DNA of 5,641 nucleotides, from NCBI GenBank assembly GCA_027489105.1, contig JAIYAJ010000357.1:1-5641 (forward strand). The letters run 5' to 3'. This DNA is from Zymomonas sp. (GTDB lineage Bacteria > Pseudomonadota > Alphaproteobacteria > Sphingomonadales > Sphingomonadaceae). Positions 1 to 4,981 of this stretch are shown here, in pieces; position 1 is the first letter of the stretch, and each line of letters opens with the position of its first letter. The translations under genes and the position numbers were made by a program. Below the pieces are notes generated by a model. That model saw nothing but the letters and a program-made list of their open reading frames with translations, was not told the origin of the DNA and ran no database searches.

Positions 1-259
1 AGAAGGTGAGGTCATAGCCGGGGCGGCGGCCCTGATAATCCGCGACCTTCTCGCCCGATGCGAGCTGGCCGCCCAGGATCTTGCCGAGGTCAGATTTCGT
101 GACCTCGCCTGATACCCCGGCCTCCTCGGCCGAGGCCCCACCCCACTCGCTATAGTCGGCCGCGTTTTCGCCCGCGTAGTAGTCGGCTGAGGCGAAATCG
201 TCCTTGCCGTAGTAGCCGGCGGCGCCGCCTGCAGAGCCGATGGATGCGATGGAATGCAT
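1..259 (-). CDS. traI: MobF-family conjugative relaxase (TraI/TrwC type), N-terminal part only
   Basis: Partial gene: the first 86 residues are visible and the rest lies beyond the left edge. In MobF conjugation systems this protein nicks oriT, stays bound to the 5' end of the transferred strand, and usually carries a C-terminal helicase. Seen here: the N-terminus MHSIASIGSAGGAAGYYG, with paired tyrosines Y16-Y17 and Y27-Y28, the double pair of catalytic candidates typical of F TraI and TrwC. It is followed by SEWGG, SGEVTK and GRRPGYDLTF, which match conserved blocks of the MobF relaxase domain; the last comes just before the family's APKSVS block, which is outside the window. The ATG at 259 is placed by this conserved start. 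It lies 3 bases after the traD stop and has only a weak G-rich ribosome site inside the traD end (GGGG about 9 bases upstream), so translation is probably coupled to traD. The helicase domain cannot be assessed. Confidence 0.95.
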   Translation of the reverse strand, partial: MHSIASIGSAGGAAGYYGKDDFASADYYAGENAADYSEWGGASAEEAGVSGEVTKSDLGKILGGQLASGEKVADYQGRRPGYDLTF

Positions 260-262
260 GGC

Positions 263-2554
263 TTAGATCCCCATCCCATCGTCGCCCTGGCCGAAGTCTT
301 GTCGCATCTCCTTGAGGGTCTGATCCTCGACCTCCGCAGGCCGCGGCGCCGTCATGTCGTCATGCCGGCTCGCGATCGCCTGCTCGCGCTCCTGGTCACT
401 GATCCTGCCAAGCTCGGCATTGCTGTCGCCGTCGCTCTTCACCGGCTCCTCGCGCGGTGCAGAAGGATCCAACCTTTCCGCCGCTTCCCGGTTGACAGGG
501 GTCTGTTCGGTCGCTTCTTCCGATGGCTGGGAAAGGATCCCTGCAGCAAGCGCTGCCGCGGAGTTGGTCGTAGTGCCGACCTCCTCCACCAACTCGGGCG
601 TGCCGTCACGCCCGCCGCCTTCCTCGCCGTCAGCACCACCCCCACTTCTTCCGCGACCACTTGCTGCCGGCGGAGCCGGCGGACGCTTCACGAAGCCGGG
701 GGCGATGGTGGGGTAATTTTCCCATTGAAGCTGGATGCGCGCAGCGGGAAATCCGTCGGGGAATTTCACGAAGCCGTGCATCGATGGAAGGTTCGTGATG
801 TCGTCGGGGATGACGAGCGGTTCGATCTGCTTTCGCGGGGTCAGCGTCGAGGCATCGCGGGTGTTGTTGTAGCCATAGCTATAGGCCTCATCCATCTGCC
901 GAACCTCACGGCTGCCGATATACCGGCTGCACTGTTCAGCGGTCTCGAGATCGGCTGCCGCAAGGATCAGTTTGGTTCGGGCAAGCGACGACAGGTTACG
1001 CGCATTTTCCTCCCCGTAGACCGCGACGAGCTTGTCGAACGAGTGGAGCCCGAGGATCATCGCACCGCCGAAGTTTCGAGCCGTCTGCAGGCCACTCTCG
1101 ATCGCAGGCAAGCGGTGCAAAGCGCCCAGTTCGTCGAACATGAACCAGGTCCGCAGCGAGCGCGTGCGTGGCATTTCCATGAGCGCGTAGATCGCAAGGT
1201 TGCTCCAAAGCGTGAGCAGCGCGCGGTTCATCTCCAGGTCTGTGTAATTCGACGTGATGAAGAGGATCGATCCCGGCTTCTTGTCGCGAGTGATCCAGTC
1301 CTTGATCGAGAAGGGTTCACCCTCGTCGGGGAGGAAGCGCAGCACCTGCGCATTCGTGTTGAACACGGCGCGGATCGACTCTGCCATTCTGGCAGCCTCC
1401 GGGGCCGTCAGCGGATCTGCGATGGTCTTGGCCAGGTACTTGTGAACCGCCTTCAGATCGGCGGTCATCAGGTGCTCTGAGAGCGCGCGGTTGCTGGTCT
1501 CTTTCCGCTCGATGAGCTTCATGCACATCTCGATGAAGAGCGTTCGCGCGGCCATGGCCCAGAAGGGCTCGGCCGAACCGCCATCGGAAGGGATCAGGGC
1601 CGACGCGGCGGCGGTGAATTCCGAGTAGGTCCGGCAGTCGTTGAAGATGCTCCACGACGGGCAGCGGGCGTCCAGCGGGTTCAGGATCGTGTCGCGATCG
1701 GCGTCGTAAAAGGCCTCGACATAGGCTCCCGTCAGGTCGAACACGACGGCGTTGTCCTGGCGGTCCTGCATCTGCTTGATCAGCTTGCGCAACGCGGTGG
1801 TTTTACCGGCGCCGGTGGTGCCGATGAGCATGGTGTGGGACTGCTCTAGGCGATGCGGGTAGGGGATGCCGGCGAGCGTGTAGGGATGGTGGATTCCCGC
1901 CGCCTTTCGCTCCCCGAACGGCATGCGCAGGACCTGCTGCGGCGAGTTGCCTGGAAAGAGGTTTGCGGCTTCCTTCTCAAATTCGTTCCGGTTGTGCTGG
2001 ACGATCTCGGCATAGAGCACGTCTTTCGTCACCAACATGGCGCCGCGCTCGTGCCGTTCCTCGAGGATGCTCTTGCCGCGCCGCCGGGAGAAATCGATGT
2101 ACCAGACCGCCGCTGGGACGGTGACGAAGGTGGCGATAAAGATGCAGCCGATGAAGCCTCGAACCGCCTTGTGCCAGGCCAGCGCGACCTCGGGCACATA
2201 GGGGACATATCCCATGTAGGTTTGCCGCACGGAATCGTCCGGCATTTTCAGGTTCACCTCCTTCATCGGATTGAGCGAAACCCAGCCCCAGAGGGTCGAC
2301 AGGATCCGCATGCAGATGAGCTGGATGTTGTTCTCGTTGAGGGTGATCGAGAGCACGATCGTGTAGGCCAGGGCGAACAGGACCAGCCACATCAGAACGG
2401 GCATTTTCGCGCCCGACAACCACATCAGAACTTCATGGCTGAGGAGCTGACTGCCGCGAGTGAAGTTGCCCGAATTGCGCTTTACGTCGCCGCGTGCCGA
2501 GTGGTGCTGGACGGTGACTGGGCGGCCGTCACTCCGGATGTCAGCGCGCGCCAT
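263..2554 (-). CDS. traD: type IV coupling protein TraD (F TraD/TrwB family ATPase), 763 aa
   Basis: Inner-membrane hexameric ATPase that links the relaxase-DNA complex to the type IV secretion channel. Seen: two N-terminal membrane helices (about 51-72 and 133-153) with a periplasmic loop between them, a Walker A motif GTTGAGKT (245-252), a Walker B motif FMFDELGAL (471-479, D474 and E475), and the LGLHSF motif (501-506) at the place where F TraD and TrwB usually have a glutamine instead of histidine. The C-terminus (about 625-763) is low-complexity, first Gly/Arg-rich, then acidic, ending DFGQGDDGMGI. In F TraD a tail of this kind docks onto the oriT-bound accessory protein TraM. I chose ATG 2554 (MARADIRSDG) rather than the in-frame ATG at 2632: it has GGAG at 2562-2565 with a 7-base spacer and overlaps the upstream gene by only 14 bases, whereas 2632 would overlap it by 92. 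Length suits the F TraD class. Second gene of the operon. Confidence 0.95.
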   Translation of the reverse strand: MARADIRSDGRPVTVQHHSARGDVKRNSGNFTRGSQLLSHEVLMWLSGAKMPVLMWLVLFALAYTIVLSITLNENNIQLICMRILSTLWGWVSLNPMKEVNLKMPDDSVRQTYMGYVPYVPEVALAWHKAVRGFIGCIFIATFVTVPAAVWYIDFSRRRGKSILEERHERGAMLVTKDVLYAEIVQHNRNEFEKEAANLFPGNSPQQVLRMPFGERKAAGIHHPYTLAGIPYPHRLEQSHTMLIGTTGAGKTTALRKLIKQMQDRQDNAVVFDLTGAYVEAFYDADRDTILNPLDARCPSWSIFNDCRTYSEFTAAASALIPSDGGSAEPFWAMAARTLFIEMCMKLIERKETSNRALSEHLMTADLKAVHKYLAKTIADPLTAPEAARMAESIRAVFNTNAQVLRFLPDEGEPFSIKDWITRDKKPGSILFITSNYTDLEMNRALLTLWSNLAIYALMEMPRTRSLRTWFMFDELGALHRLPAIESGLQTARNFGGAMILGLHSFDKLVAVYGEENARNLSSLARTKLILAAADLETAEQCSRYIGSREVRQMDEAYSYGYNNTRDASTLTPRKQIEPLVIPDDITNLPSMHGFVKFPDGFPAARIQLQWENYPTIAPGFVKRPPAPPAASGRGRSGGGADGEEGGGRDGTPELVEEVGTTTNSAAALAAGILSQPSEEATEQTPVNREAAERLDPSAPREEPVKSDGDSNAELGRISDQEREQAIASRHDDMTAPRPAEVEDQTLKEMRQDFGQGDDGMGI

Positions 2555-2828
2555 GGAAGCGCTCCATCCGCCTGTCGAGTTCCAGGAGAATCGGGTCCCG
2601 GAACCCCGGGTGATTTTCCTGGAGGATCGCATCCATGGCGAGCTGCGCGTATTCGCACACGCGCCTCAGCCTCATGTCGCTATCGGTGAGGAGCTTTTGA
2701 CCGAGCAGGTACTGATCGACTGCGCGGCGGATAACTTCGCCGGTTGAGCAACCGTCTCGACGAGCAACGGCCTCGATCTGGGCCGCCTGATCCGCGTTTA
2801 AGCGGGTCGTGCTTGGCTTGGATTTCAT
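2541..2828 (-). CDS. ribbon-helix-helix oriT accessory protein / operon regulator (TrwA-like position)
   Basis: A 95-residue protein. Residues about 6-41 read as a ribbon-helix-helix DNA-binding fold: a short strand (STTRLN), helix A (ADQAAQIEAVARRDG) and, after the CSTGE turn, helix B (EVIRRAVDQYL). The rest (42-95) is charged and helical and could mediate oligomerisation or contact the coupling protein. Its place as first gene before coupling protein and relaxase is that of trwA in R388, whose RHH product binds oriT, stimulates nicking and represses its own operon; TraY of F is another RHH relative. By inference it binds the three palindromes at 2935-3026. ATG 2828 has GGAGG at 2837-2841 (8-base spacer), and that site sits inside a hairpin. 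Fold call is firm. The partner role rests on context. Confidence 0.85.
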   Translation of the reverse strand: MKSKPSTTRLNADQAAQIEAVARRDGCSTGEVIRRAVDQYLLGQKLLTDSDMRLRRVCEYAQLAMDAILQENHPGFRDPILLELDRRMERFHGAR

Positions 2829-2833
2829 TTGGT

Positions 2834-2856
2834 CAGCCTCCGGGCAAGGGAGGCTG
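2834..2856 (-). promoter_or_regulatory. hairpin masking the ribosome-binding site of the RHH gene
   Basis: On the minus strand CAGCCTCC (2856-2849) pairs perfectly with GGAGGCTG (2841-2834) across a 7-base loop. The Shine-Dalgarno GGAGG (2841-2837) is wholly in the downstream arm. The ATG is only 5 bases beyond the stem. Pairing is seen directly; an effect on translation is inferred. It would dampen expression of the regulator and, through coupling, perhaps traD. Confidence 0.6.
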
Positions 2857-2934
2857 GTGGGGCACTACGGAATGGAATCTTTTAACCGCTAGTCCCTTGG
2901 CATGCAACGCCATTCGCGGGAGTGACGTTCACAA

Positions 2935-2953
2935 TGTATGCGCGGCGAATACA
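2935..2953. promoter_or_regulatory. operator O1, 19-bp palindrome
   Basis: TGTATGCGCGGCGAATACA is an imperfect palindrome (TGTAT/ATACA ends, CGC/GCG interior). It differs from O2 at one position in 19. Likely binding site of the adjacent ribbon-helix-helix protein. The centre is 51 bp from O2, about five helical turns, so both would lie on one face of the DNA. Confidence 0.65.
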
Positions 2954-2985
2954 CGCAACATCTTGTTAAATAGGTATTTTGCAGG

Positions 2986-3004
2986 TGTATGCGCTGCGAA
3001 TACA
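2986..3004. promoter_or_regulatory. operator O2, 19-bp palindrome
   Basis: TGTATGCGCTGCGAATACA, near-identical to O1. Its left part also pairs with O3: TGTATGCGC (2986-2994) with GCGCATACA (3018-3026), and GCGCTGCG (2991-2998) with CGCAGCGC (3009-3016). O2 plus O3 can therefore form one larger hairpin when single-stranded. Confidence 0.65.
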
Positions 3005-3007
3005 AAA

Positions 3008-3026
3008 GCGCAGCGCGGCGCATACA
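3008..3026. promoter_or_regulatory. operator O3, degenerate copy
   Basis: Only the right half is well conserved (GCGCGGCG core plus CATACA end). Its centre is 22 bp from O2, about two helical turns. It lies immediately downstream of the candidate promoter 3035-3063, so occupancy would be expected to block transcription start. Confidence 0.5.
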
Positions 3027-3034
3027 GCCAATTG

Positions 3035-3063
3035 TTTTTATAACTAGCTGTAAAGGTTCACAA
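3035..3063 (-). promoter_or_regulatory. candidate sigma-70-like promoter of the RHH-traD-traI operon
   Basis: On the minus strand TTGTGA (3063-3058) and TAAAAA (3040-3035) are separated by 17 bases, in an AT-rich patch within otherwise GC-rich DNA. Each box matches 4 of 6 consensus bases, so this is a weak call. It is supported by its place just upstream of the three operators and about 200 bases before the first gene. The start would fall near 3028, next to O3. Confidence 0.35.
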
Positions 3064-3102
3064 AACCCTGCACCTCGGTGCGTAGGGTGTGCTCTCTCAC
3101 GT

Positions 3103-3198
3103 CCCAATTTTGGGTAATGCTGAAGTTGCTGCAGACCGATTCCGGTCGTTCGGGATGGAACGCGGATTCCGCGGGGCACCAGTTCGCCGTGAGGCGAA
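3103..3198 (+). repeat. cluster of four small stem-loops at the leading end of the transferred strand
   Basis: Within 110 bases after the predicted nick are CCCAA-TT-TTGGG (3103-3114), GACCG-ATTC-CGGTC (3135-3148), CGCGG-ATT-CCGCG (3160-3172) and TTCGCC-GTGA-GGCGAA (3183-3198). No gene overlaps them convincingly. They could fold when the plus strand is single-stranded during transfer. Function unknown. Confidence 0.5.
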
Positions 3199-3200
3199 AC

Positions 3201-3359
3201 GGTCCCTGAAAATGCCCTCCGCGCGGTGTCTTTGGCTGCTGAAAACGTCGGCTCATTGGTGGTGATCCAATAGGGGGGTAGGGGGCTTTTCGGTTCGACA
3301 TGGAAGGGATAAGATCGGCGCGTTCAGAGCCCGATCAGCCTGACCAAAAGGTAACGAAA
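3201..3359. other. non-coding spacer before the 74-residue gene, with G-runs
   Basis: No gene or convincing promoter was seen. The plus strand has GGTGG (3258-3262), a run of six G (3273-3278) and a run of five G (3281-3285), in front of the short plus-strand gene. An in-frame upstream ATG at 3300 was considered and set aside, as it has no well-placed ribosome site. Confidence 0.4.
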
Positions 3360-3584
3360 ATGGCGAAGTCACTGGACGCCGAACTGGCCGCGATCGAGGC
3401 GGACGAACGCAGACTGGCTGAACGCCGAAAGGCGCTTCAGACGAAGCAGCGCGAGGCCGCGATCGCAGCGGTCGAGAGGGCCGGATTGCTCCGGATGCCG
3501 ATCGACCGTTTGGAAGCCATGATGAAGGCAGTGAAGAAGCTGGGCTTGGACACCGTAGAGAAGAGGCTGGAGGCTTCAGCCTAG
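3360..3584 (+). CDS. small coiled-coil protein of the leading region, 74 aa (TraC/TraD-like architecture)
   Basis: A 74-residue, highly charged, helical protein. Residues about 3-40 look like a coiled coil (AELAAIEADERRLAERRKAL), followed by VERAGLLRMPIDRLEAMMKA and a Lys-rich end. A coiled coil leading into a short AGL-helix segment recalls the small TraC/TraD proteins found beside oriT in Agrobacterium-type transfer systems, but I cannot confirm membership without a search. ATG 3360 is preferred over 3300: AAGG lies about 10 bases upstream (from 3348), and the extra N-terminus from 3300 (EGIRSARSEPDQPDQ) looks unlike a folded start. It is the only plus-strand gene and the first to enter a recipient. 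Likely role, inferred: relaxosome accessory or DNA-binding protein. Confidence 0.75.
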   Translation: MAKSLDAELAAIEADERRLAERRKALQTKQREAAIAAVERAGLLRMPIDRLEAMMKAVKKLGLDTVEKRLEASA

Positions 3585-3607
3585 TCGCTTCGGGGTCCAA
3601 GTAATGC

Positions 3608-3643
3608 GACGGCCGCATGCGAGGAAAAGCGTGTGCGGCCGTC
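3608..3643. repeat. 10-bp inverted repeat after the 74-residue gene
   Basis: GACGGCCGCA (3608-3617) pairs perfectly with TGCGGCCGTC (3634-3643) across 16 bases. It begins 24 bases after the stop codon. There is no T-run after it on either strand, so it is not a standard intrinsic terminator. It may still stop transcription or protect the 3' end, or form a structure in the transferred strand. Confidence 0.5.
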
Positions 3644-3673
3644 ATCCATTCCGGCGTTGTGAGGCGCCGGCGA

Positions 3674-3705
3674 GCGCCCTGGGCGCGATGACGAAGCCGA
3701 GCGAG
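3674..3705 (+). repeat. intergenic element copy A: hairpin plus CGAGCGAG
   Basis: GCGCCC-T-GGGCGC (3674-3686) is followed 11 bases later by CGAGCGAG (3698-3705), with GATG directly after the hairpin. Copies B (4520-4553) and C (5212-5242) share this layout and orientation. Confidence 0.45.
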
Positions 3706-3710
3706 CAGGG

Positions 3711-3728
3711 CAGAGCAGAGCAGAGCAG
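3711..3728 (+). repeat. pentanucleotide tandem repeat CAGAG, 3.6 copies
   Basis: Three CAGAG units plus CAG. GCAGAGC units in the array can pair with GCTCTGC at 3737-3743, so copy-number slippage would shift the stem. Non-coding. Confidence 0.6.
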
Positions 3729-3762
3729 TGGACGTGGCTCTGCCGCCTCAACGGTATCAGGC

Positions 3763-3803
3763 AAAAAAATGGGAAGCGTGGCCGCCAAGCCAGCGCTTCC
3801 CAT
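3763..3803 (-). terminator. intrinsic terminator of the 194-residue gene
   Basis: On the minus strand ATGGGAAGCG (3803-3794) pairs perfectly with CGCTTCCCAT (3778-3769), the stem is extended inside by TGGC/GCCA, and it runs directly into seven T (3769-3763). It lies 26 bases after the stop at 3829. A weaker T-run (3811-3815) on the plus strand could make it partly bidirectional, which would suit the convergent gene at 3360. Confidence 0.85.
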
Positions 3804-3828
3804 GCTGTCGTTTTTGTCGTGGTCGATG

Positions 3829-4413
3829 TCAGGCCCAAGCAAGATGGGGCGCACCTTCGAGGGCCTTCACCCGAGCCATTTCCGTCAGGTGGGGAAGGTA
3901 TCTTTCCAAGTCGGGTTCGTGGGAGATCCGGCGGTAGATACTGGGATCGGAAAGCCGGCGGCGAAGCTCGTCCAGCGGTATCGCCCCGATCGTCTCCGAC
4001 CCATCAAGGCCGAGCATTTCGAGGATGGCGATCCCGCTTTGGCTCGACACTTCGAGCGCCGGCGCAGTGTCCGTATCCGAGGATAGTCCGAGCCAGATGT
4101 CGCGCCCCGCGTCGGAACGCCAGACCCGGATGCGGCGGCCACGAAACTGGGCCTCTTCCAGTACGGTGATGACGGCGGGATAGTGGTCGAAACAGGCGGA
4201 GACCGATGCCAGCGAAAGCGGGCAGACGCGTGCGCTGAACGCGAAGGTCGGTTCGATGGGAGACCCGTACTCCGGGAAGCTCAAAGCCATCTGGTGACGG
4301 TCGCTCTCGGCGGCCAGCAACCGGCAGAGTTCGCCGAGCTGGTCGATGTTGATAATGGCGGGCGTGACAGTGAGGGGATTGAAGCCGTCGTCGATGCGGA
4401 ACCTGATGGACAT
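3829..4413 (-). CDS. conserved-looking hypothetical protein, 194 aa, unrecognised
   Basis: I do not recognise the family. The start at ATG 4413 (MSIRFRIDDGFNPLTV) has an excellent ribosome site, AAAGGAGG ending 5 bases before it. The frame stays open up to 4731, but that stretch runs through two terminators and into the next gene, so the longer form is rejected. The protein has no signal peptide, membrane helix or Cys/His metal cluster. It alternates strand-like and helical segments, with two charged blocks: FRGRRIRVWRSDAGRDIWLG (about 90-109) and LDELRRRLSDPSIYRRI (about 137-153), then a helical C-terminus. A soluble alpha/beta protein is likely. It has its own terminator and sits behind the tandem terminators of the upstream gene, so it should be a single-gene unit. 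Its leading-region position suggests early action in the recipient, but no function is shown. Confidence 0.8.
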   Translation of the reverse strand: MSIRFRIDDGFNPLTVTPAIINIDQLGELCRLLAAESDRHQMALSFPEYGSPIEPTFAFSARVCPLSLASVSACFDHYPAVITVLEEAQFRGRRIRVWRSDAGRDIWLGLSSDTDTAPALEVSSQSGIAILEMLGLDGSETIGAIPLDELRRRLSDPSIYRRISHEPDLERYLPHLTEMARVKALEGAPHLAWA

Positions 4414-4435
4414 CGCCACCTCCTTTGGTTGAACC

Positions 4436-4465
4436 GCTTCTCCCTCTCCCTCTCCTCTCTGAAGC
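4436..4465. repeat. purine/pyrimidine tract in the 5' leader of the 194-residue gene
   Basis: GCTTC (4436-4440) and GAAGC (4461-4465) flank an all-pyrimidine stretch (4441-4460), which reads as GA-rich purine on the minus-strand transcript. CCTTTGG is repeated on both sides (4422-4428 and 4465-4471). It could be a stem with a GA-rich loop, offering extra Shine-Dalgarno-like AGGAG sequences upstream of the true one. Confidence 0.45.
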
Positions 4466-4510
4466 CTTTGGGCGCTTCTGATCGTCCCGGTGTTGCCGGC
4501 GATGCGCAGC

Positions 4511-4533
4511 GCCTCGCGAGGCCCGCGAGGGCC
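4511..4533. repeat. overlapping palindromes upstream of the 194-residue gene
   Basis: GCCTCGCGAGGC (4511-4522) is a perfect 12-bp palindrome and overlaps GGCCC-GCGA-GGGCC (4520-4533). The stems are mutually exclusive. The second forms the hairpin part of intergenic element copy B. Confidence 0.5.
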
Positions 4534-4553
4534 GATGCCAGAGGCCGAGCGAG
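4520..4553 (+). repeat. intergenic element copy B: hairpin plus CGAGCGAG
   Basis: GGCCC-GCGA-GGGCC (4520-4533), then GATG, then CGAGCGAG (4546-4553) 12 bases after the hairpin. Same orientation as copies A and C. The palindrome GCGCTAGCGC (4557-4566) follows directly. Confidence 0.45.
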
Positions 4554-4581
4554 GCGGCGCTAGCGCTAGTCGTCGGGCATG

Positions 4582-4612
4582 AAAAAGGGCCACGAGGTTT
4601 CCCTCGCAGCCC
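4582..4612 (-). terminator. second of two tandem intrinsic terminators
   Basis: On the minus strand an 11-bp stem (4612-4602 with 4597-4587; two G-T wobbles) is closed by a GAAA tetraloop and followed by five T (4586-4582). It is the distal member of the pair after the 98-residue gene. Confidence 0.85.
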
Positions 4613-4614
4613 TG

Positions 4615-4642
4615 AAAAACGGAGGAGCATAGCGCTCCCCCG
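4615..4642 (-). terminator. first of two tandem intrinsic terminators
   Basis: On the minus strand CGGGGGAGC and GCTCCTCCG form a 9-bp stem (one wobble) with a 5-base loop (4642-4620), followed by five T (4619-4615). It begins 4 bases after the stop codon of the 98-residue gene. Confidence 0.85.
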
Positions 4643-4646
4643 ATGT

Positions 4647-4943
4647 TTACCTCAGGTACGGCGCTACAGCGGTTGCAACGCCGCCTATGAGCGCCACAAT
4701 CGCGATGATGCTCGTGATGATAATCATCCACACCCGCATCTGGTCGACGCCTTTGCCGACTACATCGACGCCCTTGTTAACCGCGTCCATGCTCAACTTG
4801 ATGCCGTCGAGCTTCGCCTCCAGCGCCTTGTTTGCCTGACCGATAGCCACGTCGATGTGCTCCTCGAGCGCTTCCACCACTTTGGCGGCAGTTTCCTCAT
4901 CGATATTAGCGCTCTTCAGAGCACGAAACAACAGAACCTCCAT
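4647..4943 (-). CDS. small coiled-coil protein with C-terminal membrane anchor, 98 aa
   Basis: Family not recognised with certainty. Residues about 13-30 (IDEETAAKVVEALEEHI) form an amphipathic helix. Residues 31-68 continue as a heptad-like coiled coil (NKALEAKLDGIKLSMDAV, then VNKGVDVVGKGV). Residues about 71-93 (VWMIIITSIIAIVALIGGVA) are one membrane helix, with a very short PYLR end. The architecture, EETA-helix then coiled coil then C-terminal anchor, resembles DUF1640-type proteins; this is a resemblance only. ATG 4943 has GGAGG with a 6-base spacer. It is followed by two tandem terminators, so it is tightly insulated. An anchored coiled coil in the leading region would suit a membrane role in new transconjugants, such as exclusion, but no sequence feature proves it. 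Confidence 0.8.
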   Translation of the reverse strand: MEVLLFRALKSANIDEETAAKVVEALEEHIDVAIGQANKALEAKLDGIKLSMDAVNKGVDVVGKGVDQMRVWMIIITSIIAIVALIGGVATAVAPYLR

Positions 4944-4981
4944 GATGATCCTCCTTGATCGTCGAAAAGACGGTCCCTCGC

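Larger units (their letters stand above)
2929..3120 (+). other. oriT: origin of transfer (oriT), MobF type; nick predicted between 3090 and 3091
   Basis: A hairpin GCACC-TC-GGTGC (3070-3081) is extended by outer arms ACCCT (3065-3069) and AGGGT (3084-3088). TGCGTAGGGTGT^G (3079-3091) follows. From memory, the R388 nic hairpin has the same GCACC/GGTGC arms with 9 bases (GTATTGTCT) to the nick; here there are also 9 (GTAGGGTGT). F has TGCGTGGGGTGT^G, 12 of 13 bases identical. The strand and direction agree with the gene layout: the plus strand right of 3091 would lead into the recipient, and the minus-strand RHH-traD-traI operon would enter last, as in R388 and F. The operators and an AT-rich stretch (3028-3064) lie between the nick and the operon. 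The nick position is by analogy; the outer limits are approximate. Confidence 0.8.

Noticed and set aside
254..1480. Long 408-residue plus-strand open frame
   Set aside because: It lies antisense to traD, whose reading shows Walker motifs and membrane helices. The plus-strand product is Arg-rich and has no recognisable domain: a GC-rich shadow.
2555..2632. N-terminal extension of traD to ATG 2632
   Set aside because: It would overlap the RHH gene by 92 bases and add a Ser/Arg-rich stretch unlike coupling proteins. ATG 2554 has a properly spaced GGAG.
1853..2689. 278-residue plus-strand open frame
   Set aside because: Antisense to the traD N-terminus and the RHH gene. Composition (Asp/His/Arg-rich) is typical of an opposite-strand shadow, and no ribosome site supports it.
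2929..3030. Replication origin iterons
   Set aside because: Three palindromic copies beside an RHH gene and a nic site fit operators and oriT better. There is no rep gene or DnaA box in view.
3258..3285. G-quadruplex in the transferred strand
   Set aside because: Only two long G-runs plus GGTGG are present. A stable three-tetrad structure lacks a fourth spaced run, so it is mentioned only as G-rich spacer.
3604..4086. 160-residue plus-strand open frame
   Set aside because: Covers the hairpin, tandem repeats, a terminator and the antisense of the 194-residue gene. No ribosome site or domain.
4414..4731. Extension of the 194-residue gene to a 300-residue form
   Set aside because: It would cross both intrinsic terminators and enter the 98-residue gene. 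The ATG at 4413 has a near-perfect ribosome site.
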